This document shows, in pieces, positions 37,275 through 45,734 of a stretch of 45,734 nt of DNA. The notes beneath the pieces were generated by a model. It worked only from the letters and a program-made list of their open reading frames with translations. It did not search any database and had not been told where the DNA came from. Numbering within the stretch: the stretch's first letter is position 1; the number at the start of each line of letters is the position of its first letter. The translations under genes and the position numbers were made by a program. Origin of the DNA: Candidatus Yanofskyibacteriota bacterium (lineage in GTDB: Bacteria > Patescibacteriota > Minisyncoccia > 2-02-FULL-40-12 > IGHO2-12-FULL-4); assembly GCA_016185525.1 (NCBI GenBank), contig JACPNK010000001.1, positions 1-45,734 of the forward strand. The letters run 5' to 3'.

Positions 37275-39365
37275 ATGGAAAGCCCTAAAGCTTACAACCC
37301 AAAAGATGTTGAGGATAAAATTTACAAACTCTGGCTGGAGTCGGGTTTTTTCAGTCCCTCCTCCGCTAAAGCTACGGCGGGCAAACCAGAAAAAAAGTTT
37401 GTAACCTGCATCGCTCCGCCAAATATCACCGGAGAACTGCATATGGGCCATGCCCTGGAACTTACTCTGCAGGATATAATTGTCCGCATGAAAAGAATGC
37501 AGGGCTACAGAACTCTCTGGCTGCCCGGCACCGATCATGCCGGTATCGCCGCCCAAAATGTCGTTGAAAAACAACTGGCAAAAGAAGGGCTTAACCGCCA
37601 CGATTTAGGCAGAGAAAAATTTTTGGAAAGGATGTGGCAGTGGAAAGAAAAATACGGCAATGCCATTTTGGAACAGCTTAAAAAATTAGGTTTGTCTCTT
37701 GATTGGTCACGCACCAAATTCACTATGGACCCGGAATACCAAGAGGCCGTCAAGACAGCATTTTTGCACTACCATAAAAAGGGCTGGATTTATCAGGGAG
37801 AAAGAGTGATTAACTGGTGCGTAAGGTGTGCCACGGCAATCTCTGACTTGGAGGTAAACTATATTGCCGAGAAAAGCAAACTTTACTATATAAAATACGG
37901 TCCTTTCACTTTGGCTACGACCAGACCGGAGACAAAACTCGGAGACACCGCACTGGCTGTACATCCGGAAGACGGACGTTACAAAAATTACATCGGCAAA
38001 GAATTAGAGATTGAATCCGTAGACAACTTAATTCCCAACGACCAGCCGCCTCAAAAAAATAAAATCAAGATTTTGGTAGTGGCAGATGAGAGCGTAGATC
38101 CTAAATTCGGTACTGGCATAATTAAAGTTACGCCAGCTCACGATATTACTGACTTTGAGATCGGCCAGCGCCACAATTTGAAATCAATAAAAATTATAAA
38201 CGAACAAGGAAGAATGAATGAAAATGCCGGCATCCGTTATCAGGGTTTAAAAACTTCGCAGGTTAGAGAAAAAATTGTTGAAGACCTGCAAGCGCTTGGT
38301 TTAATTGAAAAAGTTGAAGAATATGAACACAATGTCGGCCGTTGCGACCGATGCAACTCTGTTATTGAACCCCTGCCGTCTAAACAGTGGTTCCTGAAAA
38401 TGAAAGATTTGGCGGAAATGGCCTTGAAAGCAGTCAGAGAGGGAAGAGTTAAAATACATCCCGAGCGATGGGCTGGTCCTTATGAAACCTGGCTTAAAAA
38501 CATACGCGACTGGAACATTTCCCGCCAACTTTGGTGGGGGCATAAAATACCAATTGACGGCGAAGAAGATGTTTTGGACACATGGTTTTCTTCAGCGTTA
38601 TGGCCTTTTGCCACACTCGGTTGGCCCGCCTCCGCTAAAGCTTCGGCAGGTAAACCTGATGATTTCCAAGAGTACTATCCCACTGATTTTATAACTTCAG
38701 ACCGAGGCATACTTTTTTTGTGGCAAGTTAGAATGATTTTTTCGGGTCTGGAATTTACCGGTGAAGCGCCTTTCAAAGATGTTTACATTCACGCAACGGT
38801 CTTAACCAAAGACGGCAAAAGAATGTCTAAATCCCTTGGCACCGGCATTAACCCGCTTGAGCTTATAGAAAAATATGGCACCGATGCTCTTCGCTTTGGC
38901 CTGACTTCACAGGCAACCGGCCTGCAGGACCTGCGTTTTGGCGAAGACTTGCTGGTGATGGGCAAAAAGTTTGCCAATAAACTTTGGAATGTCGCCAGAT
39001 ACACCCTGATCAAACTTGGAGAAAACTACGAACAGCAAGAAAAAACTCCTGACAACGAGATTTCAAGAAAAATGCGGGAGATTGCCAAGCTTACGACTGA
39101 AAGTATCGAAAGTTATGATTTCGCTGAAGCCGCTAACCGGCTTTACCATTTTGTCTGGCATGAAATTGCCGATAAGTTTATTGAAGAAACTAAAAATAAA
39201 GACGATCAAGAAACCAAAGACACTCTGGCCTATCTGCTTTTAACTTCGCTCAAACTCCTCCACCCTTTTATGCCTTTCGTTACCGAAGAAATATATGGCC
39301 AACTGCCTTGGCTTAAAGAAAAACAACTGCTCCTAGTTGAGAAGTGGCCCATAGATAAGTTATAA
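37275..39365 (+). CDS. valS: valyl-tRNA synthetase (compact)
   Basis: APPNITGELHMGHALE, WLPGTDHAGIAAQNVVEKQL, ISRQLWWGH, DVLDTWFSSALWPF, GKRMSKSLGTGINPLE. Confidence 0.95.
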   Translation: MESPKAYNPKDVEDKIYKLWLESGFFSPSSAKATAGKPEKKFVTCIAPPNITGELHMGHALELTLQDIIVRMKRMQGYRTLWLPGTDHAGIAAQNVVEKQLAKEGLNRHDLGREKFLERMWQWKEKYGNAILEQLKKLGLSLDWSRTKFTMDPEYQEAVKTAFLHYHKKGWIYQGERVINWCVRCATAISDLEVNYIAEKSKLYYIKYGPFTLATTRPETKLGDTALAVHPEDGRYKNYIGKELEIESVDNLIPNDQPPQKNKIKILVVADESVDPKFGTGIIKVTPAHDITDFEIGQRHNLKSIKIINEQGRMNENAGIRYQGLKTSQVREKIVEDLQALGLIEKVEEYEHNVGRCDRCNSVIEPLPSKQWFLKMKDLAEMALKAVREGRVKIHPERWAGPYETWLKNIRDWNISRQLWWGHKIPIDGEEDVLDTWFSSALWPFATLGWPASAKASAGKPDDFQEYYPTDFITSDRGILFLWQVRMIFSGLEFTGEAPFKDVYIHATVLTKDGKRMSKSLGTGINPLELIEKYGTDALRFGLTSQATGLQDLRFGEDLLVMGKKFANKLWNVARYTLIKLGENYEQQEKTPDNEISRKMREIAKLTTESIESYDFAEAANRLYHFVWHEIADKFIEETKNKDDQETKDTLAYLLLTSLKLLHPFMPFVTEEIYGQLPWLKEKQLLLVEKWPIDKL

Positions 39366-39368
39366 TAG

Positions 39369-40121
39369 ATGTATATGTCTATTATAGGGGCGTTTTCCTT
39401 GACAGTACTCGGCATTTTGCCAAGCCTTGTTTGGCTAAGCATTTTCATTAAAAAGGATATCCATCCCGAGCCGAGATACTTAGTAACAAGAACTTTTTTG
39501 ATGGGAATTATCGTAGCACCTATTGCTGTCGGTCTGCAATGGATTTTTGTAGGACTGGGTGAAAGCTTCCCCTCTCTTTCCAACGTCTTCTCTTTCCAGT
39601 CTACTCACTTCTTTTTGTGGGCCGCTTTTGTTGAAGAAATCGTTAAATTCTTGGCCGTAAAGTTTATAGTCTTAAACAACCCGGAGTTTGACGAACCAAT
39701 TGATGCCATGATTTACATGATTACCGCCTCGCTAGGTTTTGCCGCCATAGAAAATATATTGATACTTTTCAGATCAATTCCGGAAGGACTGGAAGGTGCT
39801 TTGCAGCTTTGGATGTTGAGATCAGTTGGCGCGACACTGTTGCACGCCTTAGCCGGAGCTTTAACGGGTTACTTCCTGGCAATTTCCTGGTTTTACCGTG
39901 AACACCAAAAAAAACTTATCGCTATGGGCATTATTTTAGCCAGCATATTCCACTTCGTCTTTAATATTTTTCTCTTCTCTTACCAAAACGACCTTTGGGG
40001 AATTGTTTTATCTCTTTTATTGCTGGTCATATTCGCGGGCTTGATTCAAACTTTATTTCATAAAATAAGAAACCGAATGATTTCCTCGCCAATGCCGGCA
40101 GAGTTAAAAGTTGAGTATTAA
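39369..40121 (+). CDS. PrsW-family intramembrane protease
   Basis: FLWAAFVEEIVKFLAVKF...EFDEPIDAMIYMITASLGFAAIENILIL...LLHALAGALTGYFL. Confidence 0.85.
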   Translation: MYMSIIGAFSLTVLGILPSLVWLSIFIKKDIHPEPRYLVTRTFLMGIIVAPIAVGLQWIFVGLGESFPSLSNVFSFQSTHFFLWAAFVEEIVKFLAVKFIVLNNPEFDEPIDAMIYMITASLGFAAIENILILFRSIPEGLEGALQLWMLRSVGATLLHALAGALTGYFLAISWFYREHQKKLIAMGIILASIFHFVFNIFLFSYQNDLWGIVLSLLLLVIFAGLIQTLFHKIRNRMISSPMPAELKVEY

Positions 40122-40144
40122 AATCTCTTTGTTATAATAATCAT

Positions 40145-40519
40145 ATGTTCACGGAACTTGATGAAACCTTGGCCGAACTAACGGCTTCAAAAAACAAATC
40201 CGACAAAACCAAACCCGCCGACGAAGGCCAGCTAACCGTTGATGTCTATCAGAATGAAGATGAGATAATTATTCAGTCAACGATTGGCGGTATTGACGGC
40301 AAAGATATGGACATTTCCATAGCCAAAGACATGGTTACCATCAAAGGCTCAAGGACGAAAACAGAAAAAATAAAACAGTCAGACTATTTTCACCAAGAAC
40401 TTTATTGGGGTTCTTTTTCAAGATCAATTATACTGCCGGTTGACATAGACGTAGATAAAGCGAGGGCCTCCATAAAAAACGGTCTCTTAACTATCCGCCT
40501 GCCAATTCTTAGAAGGTAG
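40145..40519 (+). CDS. Hsp20/alpha-crystallin family small heat-shock protein
   Basis: LTVDVYQNEDEIIIQSTIGGIDGKDMDISIAKDMVTIKGSR...SFSRSIILPVDIDVDKARASIKNGLLTIRLP. Confidence 0.9.
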   Translation: MFTELDETLAELTASKNKSDKTKPADEGQLTVDVYQNEDEIIIQSTIGGIDGKDMDISIAKDMVTIKGSRTKTEKIKQSDYFHQELYWGSFSRSIILPVDIDVDKARASIKNGLLTIRLPILRR

Positions 40520-40539
40520 GCGGCAGAACCAGAACTTTT

Positions 40540-41703
40540 GTGCAGTATAAATTTTTAGTTCCCATAATCGCTGTTTCTTTTTTGATTGGACAGGTTTCTT
40601 TGATTACTTTCAAAAAAGTAACCGAGGAAGAACTAAAGAAAAATTACAACACCAAGACCAACGCAAATGATAAATTTGCCTCTATTATCAGCTCCTTAGA
40701 GTCAGAAGAGTTAATTTTGTCTTGGGAAGACCAACAAAGCACGCGCATCAACTTATCCGATTTAATAATCGGATATTATCGCAACTACCACGCAAAAGAA
40801 AGTTTGCGCCTCAACTTTGAAAAATTGAGTGATTCTATAAAAGCTCTTGCTCCGGCCATCAATCAAGCTCCCATAGATGCCAAACTGGAATTTTCGGAAA
40901 AAGAGGTCAGAATCAAAGAATTCTCTCTGCCTCAAAACGGCAGACAGTTAAACGTAGAAAAATCTGTGTCTCAAACAGCCAAAAGTTTGGCCGAAGGCAA
41001 ACTGTCAGTATTTCTGGTGATTGATGAGATTCAACCGCAAATCACATCTGCCTCATTGGAAAGACTGGGCATAACAACTCTATTGGGCCGTGGGGAGTCA
41101 GACTTTAAAGGTTCTTCATCCAGCCGAATACACAACATTAAAACCGGATCGGCAAAATTCTATGGCCTCCTTTTAAAGCCGGGAGAAGAGTTTTCCTTTA
41201 ACTCCGCTTTGGGAGAAGTGGACGGCAAAAATGGCTATCTCCCCGAACTGGTTGTAAAGAGCGGAAAGTTAAGACCGGAGTTCGGCGGAGGCATCTGCCA
41301 AGTGTCAACTACTTTATTTCGCGCGGTTATGGCCGCCGGTCTGCCAATTTTAGAAAGAAGAGGCCACTCCCTGCCCGTGAAATATTACAATCCGCAAGGA
41401 TTTGATGCCACCATTTATCCCGGCGTAATAGACTTAAAATTCAAAAACGACACCCCAAACAACATTCTGATTCAAAACAAAATAGAGGAGACGAAATTGT
41501 CTTTTGAAATTTACGGATCAGAAAATGACAGAAAAGTTGAGATTGACGGCCCGAATATCTTAGAACAAAAGCCTGACGGTTCAATGAAAACCGTTTTAAC
41601 CAGAAAAATAACTCTGCCGGACGGTTCAGTCAAAGAAGATATTTTCAGATCAACCTATAAATCCCCCTCTCTCTTTCCCCTTGAAAAAAATCCTTTGGAG
41701 TAG
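40540..41703 (+). CDS. VanW-like protein
   Basis: LLKPGEEFSFNSALGEVDGKNGYLPELVVKSGKLRPEFGGGICQVSTTLFRAVMAAGLPILERRGHSLPVKYY. Confidence 0.9.
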   Translation: MQYKFLVPIIAVSFLIGQVSLITFKKVTEEELKKNYNTKTNANDKFASIISSLESEELILSWEDQQSTRINLSDLIIGYYRNYHAKESLRLNFEKLSDSIKALAPAINQAPIDAKLEFSEKEVRIKEFSLPQNGRQLNVEKSVSQTAKSLAEGKLSVFLVIDEIQPQITSASLERLGITTLLGRGESDFKGSSSSRIHNIKTGSAKFYGLLLKPGEEFSFNSALGEVDGKNGYLPELVVKSGKLRPEFGGGICQVSTTLFRAVMAAGLPILERRGHSLPVKYYNPQGFDATIYPGVIDLKFKNDTPNNILIQNKIEETKLSFEIYGSENDRKVEIDGPNILEQKPDGSMKTVLTRKITLPDGSVKEDIFRSTYKSPSLFPLEKNPLE

Positions 41704-41725
41704 TCAATTCCGACAAAGTTACATT

Positions 41726-41811
41726 TGGTGCGGGCAGGAGGACTTGAACCCCCATGGACTTGCGTCCGCTAGCTCCTAAAGCTAGTGTGTTTGCCATTTC
41801 ACCATGCCCGC
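41726..41811 (-). tRNA. tRNA-Leu (anticodon UAG, CCA encoded)
   Basis: GCGGGCATGGTGAAATGGCAAACACACTAGCTTTAGGAGCTAGCGGACGCAAGTCCATGGGGGTTCAAGTCCTCCTGCCCGCACCA; long variable arm. Confidence 0.95.
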
Positions 41812-41844
41812 ATTAAACACACACAAAAGATAAACTTAATATAC

Positions 41845-41887
41845 AACACTAAACCCCTCTTTTGAAGAGGGGTTTAGTGTTTTTTTT
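41845..41887. terminator. strong intrinsic terminator
   Basis: AACACTAAACCCCTCT-TTTG-AAGAGGGGTTTAGTGTTTTTTTT. Confidence 0.85.
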
Positions 41888-41897
41888 AAAGCTGGGG

Positions 41898-42281
41898 TTA
41901 TGTTCTAAAACTGCCAAAGAATGTTCTGGTAACCACACCCGCCAATGTCTGAAGGATAACTCCGACAGCTAAAACAACCAAGGCGCCGATAATACCATTC
42001 CAGACGATTGTTTTCGCTTTGCCAACCGCCTCTTCGTTACTTCCAGCGGCAATCCATCTGATACCGCCGTAAACTATAAATATAACCGCGATAACAATTG
42101 AAATTATGATCAAAAATCTAGCGATACCGTTAATCAACTTCTCAATTTCAGTCAGCGTAATCGGCTGGCCACCCAAAACTGGAGAAGGGTTTGTCAAAGC
42201 AGCCAAAGCAATTACCGGAAGCAAAAAACCCAAAGCCGGAACAATATATTTCATAGAAGATTTCACTCTATTCATAGACAC
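41898..42281 (-). CDS. pilin-like two-TM protein
   Basis: LINGIARFLIIISIVIAVIFIVYGGIRWIAAGSNEEAVGKAKTIVWNGIIGALVVLAVGVILQTLAG. Confidence 0.75.
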   Translation of the reverse strand: MSMNRVKSSMKYIVPALGFLLPVIALAALTNPSPVLGGQPITLTEIEKLINGIARFLIIISIVIAVIFIVYGGIRWIAAGSNEEAVGKAKTIVWNGIIGALVVLAVGVILQTLAGVVTRTFFGSFRT

Positions 42282-42380
42282 CCCCTTTCATAAGTTCATC
42301 AAGTTTATAAAGTCATAAAGTTCATAAAGTTCAGTTTTCTACTTTACGAACTTGACAAACTTTACAAACTTTCAACTTTA

Positions 42381-43052
42381 TTAACACACTAGTGGGATAA
42401 ATGAAAAATCTCTTATCCCCACTGCGTTAGCTACGGTAGCAATTATAACATAGACCCCGTAAATAACCAAAATGCCAAGCAAGACGGCTTTAAAGTTGTC
42501 CTTTGCGCTTTGGTATTTCTTGGGGTCACCTCCTGCTGTTACAAACTTCAATCCGGCCCAAATTACAAAAATCGCGGCCAATAGTGAAGCTGTCCTGGCC
42601 AGCCAGCAAGCCAAACCGATAACAATCTGGTTTACATCCTGAAAACTCAAATCTTCACCCGGAAAACCGCCTAAAGGGTTGTCCTCGTCAGCCTCGTTCG
42701 TTTTGGTTGTAGAACTTGAACCACCACGACAGATGCTTGTATTACTGTCACAAACACCGGAAACACACTGGTCGTTTGAAGCGCAAAGCTTGCCGACGCC
42801 GTTGCCGCCGGGAGATACGCAAACGCCGTCGTTGCACCTGCCGCCGTCCCGGTCATTACAAATCGTGGAATTGTAACACTCCACGCAAGTATTGCCGAAA
42901 CACTGCAGTCCAGCTTGACAGCTTCCCTTCCCGGAACAAGATTCGCCGAATTTTGCCACAGCCAAAACATCACCGCTTCCAAATAAAAACCAGACACCAA
43001 CAAAAGCAAGCAGAAGCAAAAACAGGTTTCTTTTTTTGGAGTTAGTCAACAT
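42381..43052 (-). CDS. Cys-rich ectodomain fused to pilin-like two-TM module
   Basis: Signal peptide; CxxxxxCQAGLQCFGNTCVECYNSTICNDRDGGRCNDGVC...CASNDQCVSGVCDSNTSIC; TASLLAAIFVIWAGLKFVTAGGDPKKYQSAKDNFKAVLLGILVIYGVYVI. Confidence 0.7.
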   Translation of the reverse strand: MLTNSKKRNLFLLLLAFVGVWFLFGSGDVLAVAKFGESCSGKGSCQAGLQCFGNTCVECYNSTICNDRDGGRCNDGVCVSPGGNGVGKLCASNDQCVSGVCDSNTSICRGGSSSTTKTNEADEDNPLGGFPGEDLSFQDVNQIVIGLACWLARTASLLAAIFVIWAGLKFVTAGGDPKKYQSAKDNFKAVLLGILVIYGVYVIIATVANAVGIRDFSFIPLVC

Positions 43053-43209
43053 GTTGTAACCTAATCTTCTTTTAAATTTCTAATTATTCTAATTTCTCTA
43101 ATTAACCTAAATAATAACTAATATCTAAATACCTAAAAAATTTAATCGTTGGGTCATTGGGGTTTGTCTAGGTCAATTAGGTTAATTAAAAATTAGGTCA
43201 ATTTTCTAG

Positions 43210-44280
43210 CTATTTTCCTAAATTAAGTATGCTCTCAATTAAGGCAATAAAGCCTTGGCCGATAAAAATGACTGCCAGACCGACTACCGCCCAAAGCAGA
43301 ATCTTTTTTCCCTTGGTAACTTTGGCCGGATCGCCTCCGGAAAGAAGAATCTGAATGCCTGAATAGATAATCATGATAACAGCAATCGGTATAGAAAGCC
43401 AAAAAATCCAGGACAATAGGGCGTCAATAAGTTCTTTAAAATCTTCGGCCGCCAAAGGATTCTTAAATTCAATCAAAGTAGACTTTTCTTCTGATGCGCC
43501 TCCGCCGCCGCCCTTACCCGGAGATATCTCACCGGAAACCGCTAGATCGCCATTGGGGTCAGGCACTCTGGCTTTGAAAAGATAATTATTGTCGCTAGTC
43601 ACCTTCCATCTTTTAATCACAGTAAAAGGCCCACTGCCTTGGGTTGGAAAAGTGGCATTTATAGTCGTCTCTATCCTGCTGAAAAGAGCCCTGCCTCCCC
43701 GCCAAAGTTCAAATGTAAAGTCTCGGCCTTTACATCCAAGAGTGCCGTCAACTGATATGTCCACATCTTCTCCCACCTTAACTGAAGTTGAGCTCCAGCT
43801 CGGATTGGACAAGTTGCACCTGCCACCAACCGTATCCTGGTCAAATCTTTCAGAACTAGTCCATTGTTTTGCCGTGCCGAGAGCTACTTCCGGCAAACTA
43901 CTGCTCCAGCAAAAGAATACCGGCCAGTAAATATTTTTTTGGCCAGACGGTCCGGAATTAAACTCAAATTCTACGTCATCTCCCTCTCCCTTGGCCAGAT
44001 ATTCTCTCTGACTTAAGTCGCCGTTTTTGGCGTGAGCCATCGTGTGAAAAAGTTTGTAACCGCTTTGACAAAGATCCGCAGAACCAGAGAAACCGGCAGT
44101 CAAAAAAACTTTAACTTGCGGCTCTAGCCCTCCTTCGGGAACTTGTCCGGCAAGCGGACCCTCAAGATAAGAGGCATCCAAAGTTACTTCTTCCTCCGCA
44201 TAAGAAGAGCTGCCAAATAAAAACAGGCTGACAATAAAAATTATATAAACAACTTTTTTAAACTTGAGGATAAGTTTCAT
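43210..44280 (-). CDS. secreted ectodomain fused to pilin-like two-TM module
   Basis: Signal peptide; C-terminal LSWIFWLSIPIAVIMIIYSGIQILLSGGDPAKVTKGKKILLWAVVGLAVIFIGQGFIALI. Confidence 0.7.
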   Translation of the reverse strand: MKLILKFKKVVYIIFIVSLFLFGSSSYAEEEVTLDASYLEGPLAGQVPEGGLEPQVKVFLTAGFSGSADLCQSGYKLFHTMAHAKNGDLSQREYLAKGEGDDVEFEFNSGPSGQKNIYWPVFFCWSSSLPEVALGTAKQWTSSERFDQDTVGGRCNLSNPSWSSTSVKVGEDVDISVDGTLGCKGRDFTFELWRGGRALFSRIETTINATFPTQGSGPFTVIKRWKVTSDNNYLFKARVPDPNGDLAVSGEISPGKGGGGGASEEKSTLIEFKNPLAAEDFKELIDALLSWIFWLSIPIAVIMIIYSGIQILLSGGDPAKVTKGKKILLWAVVGLAVIFIGQGFIALIESILNLGK

Positions 44281-44896
44281 TTTTTCTATTTCTTAACCAG
44301 CGAAACAAGGAGATTAAAATAATGACGGCTGCTAAACCAAGCAGATTCGTAAGTGAAAATATCCTGCCCAAAAGCGACGGCTGGGTTTTGGGGGTTTTGG
44401 TTGGCGCAACTTTGCAGTCACTTGGACAGTTTTGACTGCTTTCTCCGATATCGGCGTTACAGATTCCGTCTTCATTGCAAACGGAACTTTCAGATACCTG
44501 GATAGTCAATAACAATTCGCCTTTGTCATTATAAAAGTTAACTTTTTCCGCGTTGCTGAAATGCGGTCCCCTAACTGATATCTTGCCTTCGACAACCTCC
44601 GGTTCAAAATTAAAACCTCCAATGATACCACCCGACACACCGACAACTTCGCCCCTGTAAGGCGTGGCGGTATTTAACTGTGGCTGGACAAACTGGTCGG
44701 CAATAAGGTCATACTTAAATTCAAAATCTTTATCGGCAAGTAACCGGCCGTTGTCATAATAAAGATGAAAAAGATAAACGAAAGGAAACTCTTCCGCCGG
44801 CGGCAAAGAGTCAGCCCTTGAAAAAGAGCTTGGACTCATCAGCGCCAAAATTATCAGCATCGGTAAAATTACGTTTTTTAAATTTGCCAAATTCAT
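44258..44896 (-). CDS. type I membrane-anchored surface protein
   Basis: Signal peptide; CNEDGICNADIGESSQNCPSDC motif; C-terminal TM LLGLAAVIILISLFRWLRNRK. Confidence 0.6.
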   Translation of the reverse strand: MNLANLKNVILPMLIILALMSPSSFSRADSLPPAEEFPFVYLFHLYYDNGRLLADKDFEFKYDLIADQFVQPQLNTATPYRGEVVGVSGGIIGGFNFEPEVVEGKISVRGPHFSNAEKVNFYNDKGELLLTIQVSESSVCNEDGICNADIGESSQNCPSDCKVAPTKTPKTQPSLLGRIFSLTNLLGLAAVIILISLFRWLRNRKNETYPQV

Positions 44897-44899
44897 ATA

Positions 44900-45734
44900 T
44901 TAGAATCCTAAATTATTTATACAATAATTTACATAGGTAGCCCCCTGTTTAGTTTGCCACAATCCTAGTTCCCCCAGCGGTAATCCCACATTGCAAACCG
45001 TATGTTCAGGATTGTCGTAAGGACACTCCCACTTCTTTTTGACTCCACCTCCACAACTCTGTTCATTTCCGCAGTCTCTACTTGGAGCACAGTTGCCGGC
45101 ACCAGCATTGTAACCGGCGTATAGATTACGCGGTTCCGGTCCACAAGTACCAGCCGCCAGCGATCTTATATATGCGGCTCCAAGACAAATACTTTTGTCG
45201 GCATTGGCTGGGTTTGTCAGCCAGCTTCCAGTCACATTGCAACGGCCCACAGCTGAACTTGAACCCGACCAAGTACCGCCAGCCGCCGTACAAGACGCTT
45301 GCGCGCCCATACCGCAGTTTCTTGTAAAATCGCCTGCTGTTTCCGGCCGAAGCTGCATTAGTCCGTAAGAAGAAGTTGTACTCGCCTTAATATTACAATC
45401 CGACTCAATAACCAAAAAAGTTTTTAACACATCCACCGTGGCCGCTCCTCCGGCATACTTATTTATAGAAGAAAGATATTGAGCGCATGTTGAGTTGCCG
45501 CAACCCCCCGGTCTTCTCTGCTCACTGCAAAGATTGAAAGTACTGTAATTAACTCCGTGAAACATACAAGCCAAAGTTGCAGAAGTAGCCGTCGTTACAA
45601 TGCTCAAACTCTTTGTTGCCGAAAGTTTGGGTGAGGATGAGTCTTCAACTCTGACGGTAAAAGTGGCGGTGCCGGCTGTGGTTGGTTTGCCGGAGATTAC
45701 TCCGCCCGCAGACAGAGTCAGGCCGGCTGGCAGA
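44900..45734 (-). CDS. SLT-type lytic transglycosylase with upstream Ig-like (He_PIG-like) domain; 5' end outside window
   Basis: VIESDCNIKASTTSSYGLMQLRPETAGDF...ICLGAAYIRSL...NLYAGYNAGAGNC; same frame continues upstream as LPAGLTLSAGGVISGKPTTAGTATFTVRVEDSSSPKLSATKS. Confidence 0.8.
   Translation of the reverse strand, partial: LPAGLTLSAGGVISGKPTTAGTATFTVRVEDSSSPKLSATKSLSIVTTATSATLACMFHGVNYSTFNLCSEQRRPGGCGNSTCAQYLSSINKYAGGAATVDVLKTFLVIESDCNIKASTTSSYGLMQLRPETAGDFTRNCGMGAQASCTAAGGTWSGSSSAVGRCNVTGSWLTNPANADKSICLGAAYIRSLAAGTCGPEPRNLYAGYNAGAGNCAPSRDCGNEQSCGGGVKKKWECPYDNPEHTVCNVGLPLGELGLWQTKQGATYVNYCINNLGF

Overview
Interpreted as a Patescibacteria/CPR (Parcubacteria-like) chromosomal segment, from gene content and style rather than any database search. 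The core is ordinary: tatD (partial), metG, rsmI, AI-2E-type permease, M16 peptidase, glyS, recO, ileS, argS, HtrA-like protease, smpB next to ssrA (tmRNA), infC-rpmI-rplT, tRNA-Glu(UUC), tsaD, valS, PrsW-like, Hsp20, VanW-like, tRNA-Leu(UAG). A surface-protein cluster with pilin-like membrane modules and a lytic transglycosylase closes the window. The strongest candidate for an undescribed system is the accessory island at ~29.85-36.1 kb, all genes on the minus strand. There, a short reverse transcriptase (RT) gene and two neighbouring unrelated genes are each followed, 5-13 nt after the stop codon, by a copy of the same ~82-nt imperfect-hairpin element. Two of these copies extend to an indel-free 212-bp unit (9 mismatches by my count) ending in a terminator-like hairpin. 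A second motif, AGAGAA(n3)TGGAAAACTTTGAT, occurs inside those units and in three other gaps in the opposite orientation. The layout resembles an RT-linked 'gene plus shared 3-prime element' cassette array. Other unusual observations: an RHG-type histidine phosphatase domain embedded within IleRS; a perfect three-way-junction palindrome translated inside TsaD; an identical 21-bp palindromic element in opposite orientations in ileS and tsaD; a family of large nested-palindrome intergenic elements; and a ValRS lacking the usual segment between the RQLWWGH and DVLDTWFSS motifs. All calls come from reading the sequence and ORF translations; no searches or folding programs were run.
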